64,000 nt of DNA from Streptomyces silvae (GCF_016745505.1 NZ_JAERUC010000004.1:1-64000), one strand, 5' to 3'; positions 33,417-42,689 are shown, counted from the stretch's first letter. Numbers and translations are program-made. Notes: generated by a model not told the origin, from the letters alone.

Positions 33417-35384
33417 TCAGAAGGAAAGGGGTGTGTCGTGTACGGAGAGCAGCCAGGCGCTCTCCCGGGCGGCGGACACTCCGCCGACGAGCAGGCCCGA
33501 CGGGGTGGCGCGCAGCACCAGCTCGTCGTGCGGACCGGCTGCGGGGGCGCAGTGCAGCCACCGCCCGTCGGAGAGCCGTACGGCCGCCCGGCGGGCCCAC
33601 ATCTGGCGGAAGTCGCCGGAGCTCAGCTCCCAGCGCTCGCCGTCCGAGTCGAGGACGACGGCCGTCCTGAGCGGTGTCTGCGGGGTGAGCCACACGACGG
33701 TCTCGCGGTCCGTCCCGCTCGTCCGGGCGTCGACGCGGATCCCGTCGCCGTCGGCGGCGATCTCCCAGTCGAGGCCGGAGTCCGGGGCGTGGAGGCCGAG
33801 CGGGTGCTTCTCCTCCCAGGCGCCGGGGGCCGGCACCCCCCAGCCGAGCCCGGCGGCCCGGTCGTGGCGGCTGTTCTCCCGGGTCACCCACAGGCCCGCG
33901 GACCAGTGGGGGTTGTAACCGTGGGAACGGGTGCGGGGATAGGGGCTGCGCAGCACCTTGGTGGCGCCCTCCCGCCAGACGGTGACCCCGCCCGCGGCGG
34001 CGTGCACCTCCAGGCGGCGCGTGGTGTCCGCGCCGCTCGGGCGGATGGCGGTGCGCATACGGGCCACGCCGTCCGGGCCGGGTTCCAGGCCGCGCTCCAG
34101 GAGCGTGCTGTGGACCAGCCGCAGGGGCCCGTCCACCGACAGCGAGAGGCGTACGTCCCGCCCCTGCCACGTCAGCTCCGCGCCGTCCGGGACGGCCCGG
34201 GAGGCGGCGACGATCTCGGAGGCGTCGCGCACCCCCTGGCCCAGCCCGATCGGGTACGCCTGTCCGTCGTCACCGGTGAAGACGCCCTGGCGCAGGCCGA
34301 CGGTCTGGAAGATCCGGCCGGTCGCGGAGCCGGTGCGGGTGAACTCCTGGAGCAGGCCGGAGCCGTCCAGGGTGAAGGTTCCGGTGACCGTGGCGTCACC
34401 GTCCCGCTCGGTGACCCGCACCCCGCCCCGGACGGGCTCCAGGGTGAGGTCGCGGGGCTCGCCCTCGCGCCAGCCGGCCGGGCGGTCGGCCCGGCAGCTC
34501 GGCCAGGTCGAGACCAGTACCGGGCCGCGGTGGCCGGCCACGAGGACGCTCAGCGTGCCGTCCTCGCCGTCCACCTCGCAGGTGAGGGCGGACTCGGTGA
34601 ACCGGTACGGCGCCACCCCGCGGGTGGCCCGCACCTCGTACGGGGGCCGGGCGATGCGCAGCGCCCGCGCCGTGCCGTCGGGCTCGGTGAGGCGGGCCTC
34701 GCGCACGGCGCCCCGGTCCACGTCCACGGACGCGTCGATCCGGAACTCGCCGAGCGCCAGGCTGTAGTCGACGGTGCGGACCCCGTCCACCACCCGCACG
34801 TCCGAGCGCAGCTCGTCGTCGCGGGACTCGGTGACGGAGGCGAAGCTGGTCAGACCGCCGAGGGCCGCCGTGGCCCGCTCGCCCAGGTCGGCGAAGACGC
34901 TGCGTACGACGAGCGGGACGTAGTTGTGCAGCTCCACGTTGCCGTCCTCGCCGGGGACGGCCCGGCCCACCGAGACACAGCCGACGCGCCGGTAGAGCCG
35001 GAACGCCACGGTGTTGGCCGGGTTGACGGTCAGCCGCAGCACCAGGCAGCCGGTGCGCATCATCCACTCGACGGCCTCGGTGAACAGCCTGCCGGTGACC
35101 AGACCGCCCCGGTGGGCGGGGTGGACGAAGAACATGTCCGCGATGAGTTCGCCCGCCCGGGCCGAGCGCCGGCCGGTGTTGTGGAAGAGGCCGAACGTAC
35201 CCACGAGCCGCTCGTCGTCCTCGGCGACCAGGAACGTCGCCGTCTCCCGCTCGGCCAGCTCGCGGGCCAGTTCGGCGCCGCTGACACCCCCGGCGACCGG
35301 GTTGGGGTTGTCGCGGTGGCGGGTGTAGAGCTCCGCGACGGCGTGCGCGTCGCCCTCCTGGTAAGGGCGGATCGTGAGGGCCAT
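33417..35384 (-). CDS. GNAT acetyltransferase fused to a large unknown domain
   Basis: 655 aa from ATG at 35384, with AAGGAGGTG upstream. Residues 1-165 are a GNAT domain (LTIRPYQEGDAHAVAELY, FVHPAHRGGLVTGRLF for acetyl-CoA binding, NPANTVAFRLYRRVGC). Residues about 170-655 are rich in predicted beta strands, with no motif I recognise (segments FTLDGSGLLQEFTRTG, GYNPHWSAGLWV, SGDFRQMW). The fusion partner could be a binding or carbohydrate-like beta-sandwich domain. It belongs to the biosynthetic operon and may acylate an amine of the product or precursor. Confidence 0.7.
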   Translation of the reverse strand: MALTIRPYQEGDAHAVAELYTRHRDNPNPVAGGVSGAELARELAERETATFLVAEDDERLVGTFGLFHNTGRRSARAGELIADMFFVHPAHRGGLVTGRLFTEAVEWMMRTGCLVLRLTVNPANTVAFRLYRRVGCVSVGRAVPGEDGNVELHNYVPLVVRSVFADLGERATAALGGLTSFASVTESRDDELRSDVRVVDGVRTVDYSLALGEFRIDASVDVDRGAVREARLTEPDGTARALRIARPPYEVRATRGVAPYRFTESALTCEVDGEDGTLSVLVAGHRGPVLVSTWPSCRADRPAGWREGEPRDLTLEPVRGGVRVTERDGDATVTGTFTLDGSGLLQEFTRTGSATGRIFQTVGLRQGVFTGDDGQAYPIGLGQGVRDASEIVAASRAVPDGAELTWQGRDVRLSLSVDGPLRLVHSTLLERGLEPGPDGVARMRTAIRPSGADTTRRLEVHAAAGGVTVWREGATKVLRSPYPRTRSHGYNPHWSAGLWVTRENSRHDRAAGLGWGVPAPGAWEEKHPLGLHAPDSGLDWEIAADGDGIRVDARTSGTDRETVVWLTPQTPLRTAVVLDSDGERWELSSGDFRQMWARRAAVRLSDGRWLHCAPAAGPHDELVLRATPSGLLVGGVSAARESAWLLSVHDTPLSF

Positions 35385-35455
35385 GACCACACCTCCTTCT
35401 GTCGGTCCTGTGGCTCTGGTTCTTCTCGGGTTCTTGCGGGTTCTTTCGGGGGGGG

Positions 35456-35977
35456 TCAGCCCTTGCGGCCGGTGGTGACGACGAGCGTCCCGGCGGCGGC
35501 GAGTTCGGATCCGACGCTCGCCCGCACCTTCACCTGGCGCAGGCCTCCCAGGCGCTGCCCGAGCCTGGCCTCCAGCGTGAGCTGGTCGCCGGGGACGACG
35601 AGCCGGGAGAACTTCATCTGGCTGATGGAGCCGAGGTAGCCGACGCTGCGCGAGGCGTCGTCCTCCGTGGCGCCCGTGGCGCCCTCGAGGATCTCCGCGA
35701 CGTAGACGACGGCGACGAGCTGGGCCATCGACTCGACGATCATCACGCCCGGCATGATCGAGTGGTCCGGGTAGTGCCCGGCGAAGAACGGCTCGTTGAC
35801 GGAGACGCTCTTGATGCCGCGGCCCGAGACGCCCGGGACGACGTCGTAGGCCCGGTCGATCATCAGCATCGGCCACCGGTGCGGCAGCATCTGCTTGATG
35901 TCGTCGGACGAGTAGCTCAGGCCCTTCCGCGCACGCGCGGCGGCCGGTGCGTCGGCGAGTGCGGTCGCGGAGCTCAC
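35456..35977 (-). CDS. FabZ-like 3-hydroxyacyl-ACP dehydratase
   Basis: 173 aa hot-dog protein. LPHRWPMLMIDR is the FabZ opening motif, and GHYPDHSIMPGVMIVESMAQ gives the catalytic pair H68 and E82. It would dehydrate beta-hydroxyacyl-ACP formed by the FabG in the same operon. No enoyl reductase is present, so trans double bonds should remain. GTG start overlaps the ACP stop (GTGA). Confidence 0.92.
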   Translation of the reverse strand: MSSATALADAPAAARARKGLSYSSDDIKQMLPHRWPMLMIDRAYDVVPGVSGRGIKSVSVNEPFFAGHYPDHSIMPGVMIVESMAQLVAVVYVAEILEGATGATEDDASRSVGYLGSISQMKFSRLVVPGDQLTLEARLGQRLGGLRQVKVRASVGSELAAAGTLVVTTGRKG

Positions 35978-36270
35978 GCGGCGGTCTCCCGGTCCTCGAT
36001 GAAGTCGACCAGGGCGTTGATCGAGCCGAAGGCCTCGAAGTCGTCGTCGCTGATCAGCACGTCGAACTCGTTGTTGACCATGACGACGATCTCCAGCGTG
36101 TCCAGCGAGTCCATCTCCAGGCCCCTGCCGAACAGCGGCTGGTTGTCGGAGACCACGGCCGGCTCGACGTCGAGGCCGAGCCGGTTGATGATCATCGACT
36201 TGACCTTCATGTTCTTGCCGAGACGGGCCTCGGCCTGGGTGCGGATGTCCTCGAAGGTGGCGGTGGACAT
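35974..36270 (-). CDS. Acyl carrier protein 1
   Basis: 98 aa, acidic four-helix protein. The phosphopantetheine site is S55 in LEMDSLDTLE. The fragment FGRGLEMDSLD and the following VNNEFDVLISDDDFEAF match type II ACPs. It lies between FabG and FabZ and should carry the growing chain. Confidence 0.92.
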   Translation of the reverse strand: MSTATFEDIRTQAEARLGKNMKVKSMIINRLGLDVEPAVVSDNQPLFGRGLEMDSLDTLEIVVMVNNEFDVLISDDDFEAFGSINALVDFIEDRETAA

Positions 36271-36305
36271 AGTGGGTATCTCCTGTGTATCGGTGGTTGT
36301 TCCGG

Positions 36306-37058
36306 TCAGTTGGGGATCATTCCGCCGTCGACGGTCAGCACCTTTCCGGTGATGTACGAAGCGGCGGGCGAGGCCATGAAGACGACGGCCTGGGCGACCT
36401 CGGCGGGGGTTCCGGTGCGGCCGAGCGGGATCACCTGGAGGGCTTCCTTCAGGTGGGCCGGGGGGACCTTCTTGACCATGTCGGTGTCGATGAACCCCGG
36501 GGCGACGACGTTGACGCGGATCCCGCGCGGCGCCACCTCGTACGAGAGGGTCTTGGCCAGGGAGATCACTCCGCCCTTGCTGGCGGCGTAGTTGGCCTGG
36601 CCCGCCCGTCCGGCGATTCCGCTGGTGGAGGCGATGAGGACGATGGAGCCGCCGCTCGCGTACATCTGCTTGGTGGCCTCGCGGGCGGTGAGGAAGGAGC
36701 CGGTGAGGTTGGTGCCGATGACGTCCTGCCACTTGGCGCTGCTCATGGCCGCGAGGTGGCCGTCCGCGGTCACACCGGAGTTGAGGACGGCGACCTGGAC
36801 GGGCCCCCACTCGGTGCGGATCCGCTTGAACATCGCGGTGACCTGGGCCTCGTCGCCGACATCGGCCTGGACGAGGAGGGCCTCGCGGCCCAGAGCGCGG
36901 ATCTGCTCGGCGACCGCCTCCGCCTTGGCCTGGCCGGCGCGGTAGTTGAGGGCGACGTCGCAGCCCTGCTCGGCGAGCGCCAGCGCGGTGGCCGCGCCGA
37001 TGCCGCGCGAGGCGCCGGTGACCAGGGCCCGGGTGCCCTCGGGGAACAGGACGCTCAT
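36306..37058 (-). CDS. 3-oxoacyl-ACP reductase (FabG-like SDR)
   Basis: 250 aa with TGASRGIG cofactor motif at 14-21, catalytic S144, Y157 and K161 (NYAASKG), and C-terminal SDR tail YITGKVLTVDGG. The usual NNAG is NSGV here. It reduces beta-ketoacyl-ACP to beta-hydroxyacyl-ACP with NADPH. Its ATG overlaps the SbnB stop by 4 nt. Confidence 0.92.
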   Translation of the reverse strand: MSVLFPEGTRALVTGASRGIGAATALALAEQGCDVALNYRAGQAKAEAVAEQIRALGREALLVQADVGDEAQVTAMFKRIRTEWGPVQVAVLNSGVTADGHLAAMSSAKWQDVIGTNLTGSFLTAREATKQMYASGGSIVLIASTSGIAGRAGQANYAASKGGVISLAKTLSYEVAPRGIRVNVVAPGFIDTDMVKKVPPAHLKEALQVIPLGRTGTPAEVAQAVVFMASPAASYITGKVLTVDGGMIPN

Positions 37059-38083
37059 GCCGCGCCTCCGGCCATGGCCGCGGTGACCCGGTGCGCGCCC
37101 GGGTCGAAGCCCTCCGCCTCGCTGCCGATGCCGTGCCGGGTGGCCGCCGCGAGGATCGTCCTGGCGACGGCCAGGTCGAGGATGCCGAGGCCGAAGGGGG
37201 AGAAGACGACGGTCCGCCCGGTCACCGGCGCCTCGGTCCGGCCGAGCACGGTCGCGATCTCCTCGTCCACGAAGCGGCGGTGCCCCACCTCCTGCTCGGC
37301 GCGGTGCAGCGAGGTCCGCTCGCGCATCACGTGCTCGATGTCGTCGACCACGTTGTAGGCGTTCAGGACGGAGTCCGTGCTCAGGTCGCGCAGCGACAGG
37401 TGCAGGATCACCTGGTCCGCGGGGCGGTCGGGGTGGGCGGCGAGGTCGAGCCAGTAGGTGGAGTCGGTGGTGGCGACGGAGACCGTGCCGGCGCGCAGCG
37501 CGTCGTCGACGTCACCGGCCACGAAGCTGAACTCCGGCCGCAGGGCCGCCATCTGGGCGGCGAAGGTGGCCGCGCGGCCGGGCACCGCGTCCTGGACGGT
37601 GACCGTGCGCAGTTCGGGGTGGACCAGCACGAGGAAGTCCAGGACGCGGCGGTTGATGGTGCCGCAGCCGATCAGCCCGGCCGTGTGCACCGGGCGGTCA
37701 CCGTGCAGCGTGCGGCTCGCGAGGGCGGCCGACGCCGCGGTGCGGGACGCCGATATCTGGCTGGCCTCCAGGACGGCGGTCGGGTAGCCGGTGCGCAGGT
37801 CGTTCAGGATCTGCACCGACGAGGCGCGTTGCAGGCCCCGCTCGACGTTGGCCGGGAACGAGGAGATCCACTTCAGGCCCATGACGGGCTCGGGTCCGCC
37901 CAGGTAGGCGGGGAGCGAGATGATGCGGGAGCCGTCGTCGCCGGGCGGGCGCAGGAACCCGGAGAACGGCACCTCCGAGCGGCCCTGGCCGTGCAGCACG
38001 TACGCGGTGCGTACGGCGTCGAGTACGGCGGGGTCGAGGCCGTCGAGCGCGGCGGCGACGTCCTCGCGACCGAGGATTCTCAT
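37055..38083 (-). CDS. sbnB: SbnB-like 2,3-diaminopropionate synthase (ornithine cyclodeaminase family)
   Basis: 342 aa. Segments typical for SbnB are IISLPAYLGG, MGLKWISSFPANVERGLQRASSVQILNDLRTG and EASQISASRTAASAALA, followed by a Rossmann NAD motif LIGCGTINRRVLDFL. The known reaction is oxidative hydrolysis of N-(1-amino-1-carboxy-2-ethyl)-glutamate with NAD+ to L-2,3-diaminopropionate and 2-oxoglutarate. The partner SbnA gene lies 82 nt upstream, so a complete two-step Dap pathway is encoded. Confidence 0.9.
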   Translation of the reverse strand: MRILGREDVAAALDGLDPAVLDAVRTAYVLHGQGRSEVPFSGFLRPPGDDGSRIISLPAYLGGPEPVMGLKWISSFPANVERGLQRASSVQILNDLRTGYPTAVLEASQISASRTAASAALASRTLHGDRPVHTAGLIGCGTINRRVLDFLVLVHPELRTVTVQDAVPGRAATFAAQMAALRPEFSFVAGDVDDALRAGTVSVATTDSTYWLDLAAHPDRPADQVILHLSLRDLSTDSVLNAYNVVDDIEHVMRERTSLHRAEQEVGHRRFVDEEIATVLGRTEAPVTGRTVVFSPFGLGILDLAVARTILAAATRHGIGSEAEGFDPGAHRVTAAMAGGAA

Positions 38084-38165
38084 GGCAGGTCAATTCCTCT
38101 GCGTGAAAGATGAGTTGAGGGGGTCTGGCTGAAGCTGCGCGCAGCGCGCGCCGTCGGCGGGGCGG

Positions 38166-39179
38166 TCAGCCGAAACGGGACTCCACCCAGGAGTCGCTGT
38201 AGATCGTGTCGAGGTAGCGGTCGCCCCCGTCGGGGAGGATCGCGACGCAGGTGGCACCCGGCGTGATCCAGGAGGAGGCGTCCAGCAGGGCGGCCATCAC
38301 GGCGCCCGACGAACCCCCCGCGAGGATCGACTCCTTCGCCAGCAGGGCGCGGCAGCCGCGTACGCAGTCCAGGTCGGTCACCTTCACCACCCGGTCCTCG
38401 AGACCGGGGCGCAGCAGCGCCGGGACCACCGCCGCGCCGTGCCCGGGGATGGTGCGGCGGTGCCGGCTCTCCCAGGGCTCGGGCGGGCCGAAGATCACGC
38501 TGCCCACCGCGTCCACCGCCACCACCTGGGTGGGCAGGCCCTCGGCGGCGATGTACTCGGCGCAGCCGCGCAGCGTGCCGGTGGTGCCGGCCGCCAGGAA
38601 GAGGTAGTCGGGGGCCTGCGGCAGCGCCTCGTGGATCTCGCGCATGGTGTGCTGGTGGGCACGGGCGTTGTACTCGTTGCCGTACTGGTTGGGCCAGTAG
38701 GCGTCGGGCACGGTGCTCAGGAGTTCCCGCACCCGCCTGATCCGGGACGGCAGGTATTCGCCGGTCTCCGGATCGCGGTCCACGCTCTCGACCGTCGCCC
38801 CGTACGCCCGCATGATCGCGGCGTTCTGGGCGGTGGTGCGCGGGTCGACGACGCAGATCAGGTCGAGCCGGTAGAAGTTGCAGAGCTGGGCCAGGGCGAT
38901 GCCCAGGTTGCCGGAGGAGGACTCCACGACGGTGGAGATGCCCGGCATCAACGCCCCGGTGGACAGGGCGTGTTCGATCATGGAGCGGGCGGCGCGGTCC
39001 TTGATGGAGCCGCCGGGGTTGAACCGCTCGCACTTGCCGTAGACCTGGAAGCGCGCGGGCGGGAAGAGACGGTCGAGGGCGACCAGCGGGGTGGAGCCGA
39101 TCGTCGCGATGATGTCCGGATCACGGGGACGGGCCGCGGTGGCGGCGCGGGTCGCCGCGGCGGAGGGTGCCACGGTCAT
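38166..39179 (-). CDS. sbnA: SbnA-like N-(2-amino-2-carboxyethyl)-glutamate synthase
   Basis: 337 aa, cysteine-synthase fold with PLP lysine K60 in NPGGSIKDRAA, SSSGNLGIALAQ for phosphate/substrate binding, and AAGTTGTLRGC. SbnA uses O-phospho-L-serine and L-glutamate instead of sulfide. The loop ERFNPGGSIKDRAARSMI is the SbnA version. Its product goes to SbnB. ATG overlaps the LanB stop (ATGA). Confidence 0.9.
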   Translation of the reverse strand: MTVAPSAAATRAATAARPRDPDIIATIGSTPLVALDRLFPPARFQVYGKCERFNPGGSIKDRAARSMIEHALSTGALMPGISTVVESSSGNLGIALAQLCNFYRLDLICVVDPRTTAQNAAIMRAYGATVESVDRDPETGEYLPSRIRRVRELLSTVPDAYWPNQYGNEYNARAHQHTMREIHEALPQAPDYLFLAAGTTGTLRGCAEYIAAEGLPTQVVAVDAVGSVIFGPPEPWESRHRRTIPGHGAAVVPALLRPGLEDRVVKVTDLDCVRGCRALLAKESILAGGSSGAVMAALLDASSWITPGATCVAILPDGGDRYLDTIYSDSWVESRFG

Positions 39180-41479
39180 TCCGGTACCTTTCTGCTGATC
39201 TGGAGCCGGAGTTCACTGACGTAGCGCTCGCCGTCGGCGTCCGTGAGCCAGGAGTCCCGCGGGTGCGGCAGCGGCTCGCTGAGGATCACGGTGGCGTCCG
39301 CGTCGAGGCGCCTGGTGCGGCGGACGAGGTTGGCGAAGGAGAGCACGAGGGTGGGGCTGGTGAAGTCGACCAGGGACGGCTTCGTCTCCTGCGGGAACTT
39401 CACGAAGGCCTGGTCGGGCAGTCCGCTCGCGCGCAGCCAGCGCCGTACGGCCAGGTAGTCGGCCGCCCGGTCGGGCTTGGCGGCGAGCGGGATCTCCCCG
39501 GCCAGCATGCGCCAGGTCTCCCGGAACAGGACGAGCCCGTCGAGGGTGACGCGCGGGGCGTGCGGCCGGTCGAGGCCGATCTTGAAGGCGTCCGCGGCGA
39601 TGATCGACACCGGTACGGCGAGCAGTTCGGCCATGCTCCACTCGCGCCCGCCGGGCGTGGTGGCGGTGACCGTGCCGTCCCGCTCGGCCAGGGTGATCGC
39701 GCCGGCCGGGTCGATCCGGGAGCGGTCGTCGAACGGCGCTCGGGTGAACCCGATGAGCCGGTCGCCCGCACCGATGGGGGCGGGCACCATGCGGCCGCTG
39801 TTGCGCTTCCAGTCGACCGGGAGCAGCGGCACCAGGCGTGGTGCGCCGATCGCCGCGTTCACCTTGTCGCGCAGCGAGTCGTCGTCACTGGTCCAGTCGA
39901 GGAACGGCAGGTCGCAGGTGGCGAGGCAGGCGTGCAGCTCGCCGAGGACGACGGTCAGCTCCCCGTCCGCCCCCCGGACCACCTGGAGGTCGGGGCTGTG
40001 CAGGGCGAGATGGGGCGAGCGGACCGGGCCGGTGGCGAAGACGGCGCGCGCCCGCCGCTCGATGTCGGGCACCCGCAGCGCGACCGGCTCCGCGCCGGCC
40101 GGGCCGAGATCGAGGACCTCTCGCCACTTGCGGGCGAGTTCGCTCGTCGCGGTGTGCACCGGCCGGGCGCCGTCACCGCCCCAGAACAGGCCGAGCACCT
40201 GCGTCCACACGTCGGCGAGGGTGACGGGGGAGCGCCGCGCCGCGGCGGCCCGGACGAAGCCGGCCACCTCCGCCTCGACCAGCTCCACCAGGCGGTTGCC
40301 GAACCAGTCCGCCGCGTCGGCCACCAGGGCGAGCGGCCGGGCGATCCCGTCCAGGAAGCCGGTGCCGACCTCGACCCGGCAGTCGCGTACCGCGTCCTGG
40401 TAGCAGAGGGTGCGGCCCGCGTACGCCTTGCCCTCGTCGCGGGACGCGTCGAGTCCGGTCGTCCGCACGAAGTACGTGTCCAACTCGTCGAGCCGTGCGG
40501 CGAGTTCGTCAGCGGTGGTGGCGGCGTCGATGGCGTCGCGGTGCCGGTCGAGCCGGGTGAGGACGGTCTCGAAGCGGACGAAGAGCTCGGGGTCGGCGAC
40601 GGCGGCGACCCGCCGTCGCAGGATCCGCTCGGCCCGCACGTCGACCGGGATGTTGGCGTCCCAGGTCAGCACGCGCTGCTTGAGCAGCCGGGTGAGGATC
40701 TTCTCGACGCGGGGCCGTGCGCCGTCGGCGTCCCAGCCGTCCTCGCGTACGAGGGCCTCGGTGATCGCCGCTCCGTTGCGCTCCCCGTCCGCGTGGGCGA
40801 GGACCTGCCGGTCCTCCGGGCGCAGCCGCGTCACGCGTCCGCCCGGCAGCAGCAGCCGGTCCCCGTCGAGGTGGACGTCGGGGCGCACCAGCGGCGGGAA
40901 CCACCAGCGGGCGCCGGGCTGGGCGGCCATCCAGTCGGCGACGGCGGCCAGCGCCCAGCGTTCGAAGTACGTACGGCTGCGCGCGACCAGCCGCTCGCCG
41001 TGGTCCACGGCGAGACCCCCGGGCGCCCGCCCGACGGACATCCAGGCGGCAGGACCGAAGAAGCCGATGGTCTCGGCCTTGGCGCAGTAGCGCAGCCAGT
41101 ACATGGCCAGGGTGCGCTCCCGCTGCTTGCGCTTGGACTCCTTGCCCGTGCCGGCGGCGAGCGCGTCGAGCACGCGGTAGACGGTGCGGTTCTGCCAGGC
41201 GATGGCCGTACGGACCTTCTCGTCGCCGGCGAGGACGGCCAGGCGGTGCGTTTCGGCCGCGCTGTCGGCGAGGTAGGCGGCGGTGAAGCCGTCCTGGTCC
41301 CCGCGGTCGGCCGCGGCGGCCGCCGCCGGACCGCCGAGCAGGCCGAGTCCTGAGGCGGGGAAGCCGGCGCTGCGCAGCAGTCCGACGCCCCACATGTGCC
41401 ACTCGCTGTCGCCGAGGCGCCGGGTGGGCCGGAAGTCGGCCCAGTCGTGCTCGCGCAGCGCTTCTCGGGTGCTGGTCAC
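39176..41479 (-). CDS. Lantibiotic dehydratase N-domain-like (LanB/PEARL-type) protein
   Basis: 767 aa. It matches the glutamylation-domain type of LanB: RTVYRVLDAL, then MYWLRYCAKAETIGFFGPAAW (replacing the classic TPFG motif), many Arg/Lys in the middle, and a C-terminal FVKFPQETKPSLVDFTSP segment. There is no separate C-terminal elimination domain. Family members take an amino acid from aminoacyl-tRNA and attach it to a Ser/Thr side chain or, in PEARLs, to a C-terminus. No precursor-peptide gene is visible nearby, so the acceptor may be a carrier-bound intermediate or diaminopropionate. The GTG overlaps the aminotransferase stop (GTGA). Confidence 0.8.
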   Translation of the reverse strand: MTSTREALREHDWADFRPTRRLGDSEWHMWGVGLLRSAGFPASGLGLLGGPAAAAAADRGDQDGFTAAYLADSAAETHRLAVLAGDEKVRTAIAWQNRTVYRVLDALAAGTGKESKRKQRERTLAMYWLRYCAKAETIGFFGPAAWMSVGRAPGGLAVDHGERLVARSRTYFERWALAAVADWMAAQPGARWWFPPLVRPDVHLDGDRLLLPGGRVTRLRPEDRQVLAHADGERNGAAITEALVREDGWDADGARPRVEKILTRLLKQRVLTWDANIPVDVRAERILRRRVAAVADPELFVRFETVLTRLDRHRDAIDAATTADELAARLDELDTYFVRTTGLDASRDEGKAYAGRTLCYQDAVRDCRVEVGTGFLDGIARPLALVADAADWFGNRLVELVEAEVAGFVRAAAARRSPVTLADVWTQVLGLFWGGDGARPVHTATSELARKWREVLDLGPAGAEPVALRVPDIERRARAVFATGPVRSPHLALHSPDLQVVRGADGELTVVLGELHACLATCDLPFLDWTSDDDSLRDKVNAAIGAPRLVPLLPVDWKRNSGRMVPAPIGAGDRLIGFTRAPFDDRSRIDPAGAITLAERDGTVTATTPGGREWSMAELLAVPVSIIAADAFKIGLDRPHAPRVTLDGLVLFRETWRMLAGEIPLAAKPDRAADYLAVRRWLRASGLPDQAFVKFPQETKPSLVDFTSPTLVLSFANLVRRTRRLDADATVILSEPLPHPRDSWLTDADGERYVSELRLQISRKVPE

Positions 41480-42684
41480 GCGGCCCGCCTCCCGAGGTCG
41501 GGGCCGGTGCCGGACTCCGCGCCTCGCAGCGCCGCCGCGAGCCGGGCGACCCCCTCGGGGATGCGCTTGCGCGGGACGTTGCTGAAGCAGAGCCGCAGCG
41601 CGTCGCCGCACTCCCCGTCGAGCCCGAAGTGGCTGCCGGGGACGAAGGAGACGCCCTGCTCGGCCGCGGCGAGCGCGAAGCGGCCGGTGTCGGCGCCGCC
41701 CTCGTGCCGCAGCCACAGGTAGAAGCCGCCTTCCGGCCGCCGCCAGCGCCAGGGCCCCTCGGTGCCCAGCTCCTTCTCCAGCGCGTCGGCCATCAGGCCG
41801 CACCGCTCCCGGTAGCGCTCGCGGTAGGCGTCGATCAGGCTGTCCCAGCCACCGCGGGCGTGGAACGCGGCGAGCGCGGCCTGGGCGAACGCCGACGGCG
41901 ACAGCGCCATCACCTCGGTGGTGCGGCGCAGCCGCTCCGCGACCGGCTCGGGCGCGGCGATCCAGCCGCAGCGCAGCCCCGGCGCGAAGACCTTGGAGAA
42001 GGTGCCGAGGTAGACGACGTTCTCCGGGTCGATGCCCTGGAGGGTGGGGACCGTGCCGCCGTCGAAGCCGAGCAGCCCGTACGGGTTGTCCTCGACGATC
42101 AGCAGGTCAAGTTCCCGTGCCGCGTCCGCCAGTTGATGGCGCCGCTCGACGGAGAGGGTGGCGCCGGTGGGGTTCTGGAAGGTCGGGTTGCAGTACAGCA
42201 TCCGCACCTGCTGCCCGTCGGCCCGCAGCCGGGCCACGGTCGCCCGCAGCGCCGACGGGTCGAGCCCTTCGGCGTCCTCGGGTGCCCCGTGCAGCCGCAG
42301 TCCCGCCGTACGGAAGGCGGTGGCCGCGCCCGGGTAGGCGGGGGTCTGGCACAGCACGGTCTCCCCGGGTGCGGCGAGGCCGAGGCCGAGGGCCAGCAGC
42401 CCCATCTGGGAGCCGGCGGTCGGCACCAGGTTCGCGGCGCCGGTGCTGCCGCCCTCGCGGGCCATCAGATCGGTGATGGCGGGGACGAGGGCCTTGGCCA
42501 CGTGCGGGGTGCTGTACTGGAGCGCGATCCGGCCGCCGAGGCGGGTCAGCCGGGCGAACTGCTCGGAGAGCTCCTTCAGGGGCAGCAGGTCGAGGTCCGG
42601 CAGGCCACCGGCGAACGAGATCAGATCACCGCCCCGTTCGAAGAGCTGCGGCATCTCCGCCGCGGGTCTTATGTCGGTCCACAT
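41476..42684 (-). CDS. PLP-dependent aminotransferase (class I/II, MocR/LysN-like fold)
   Basis: 402 aa, with PLP lysine K231 in GTFSKVFAPGLRCGW. Other class features are FAGGLPDLDLLP, PTAGSQMGLLALG, YCNPTFQNPTGATLS and VEDNPYGLLGFDGG. The N-terminal DNA-binding domain of MocR regulators is absent, so it is an enzyme like 2-aminoadipate or aromatic aminotransferases. It may supply an amino or keto building block. ATG start is 5 nt behind the ACP 2 gene. Confidence 0.88.
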   Translation of the reverse strand: MWTDIRPAAEMPQLFERGGDLISFAGGLPDLDLLPLKELSEQFARLTRLGGRIALQYSTPHVAKALVPAITDLMAREGGSTGAANLVPTAGSQMGLLALGLGLAAPGETVLCQTPAYPGAATAFRTAGLRLHGAPEDAEGLDPSALRATVARLRADGQQVRMLYCNPTFQNPTGATLSVERRHQLADAARELDLLIVEDNPYGLLGFDGGTVPTLQGIDPENVVYLGTFSKVFAPGLRCGWIAAPEPVAERLRRTTEVMALSPSAFAQAALAAFHARGGWDSLIDAYRERYRERCGLMADALEKELGTEGPWRWRRPEGGFYLWLRHEGGADTGRFALAAAEQGVSFVPGSHFGLDGECGDALRLCFSNVPRKRIPEGVARLAAALRGAESGTGPDLGRRAA

Positions 42685-42689
42685 GGCGG

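Noticed and set aside
39176..41479. Classical lantibiotic cluster
   Set aside because: No LanC cyclase, no LanT-type peptidase transporter and no precursor peptide are seen, and the protein lacks an elimination domain.
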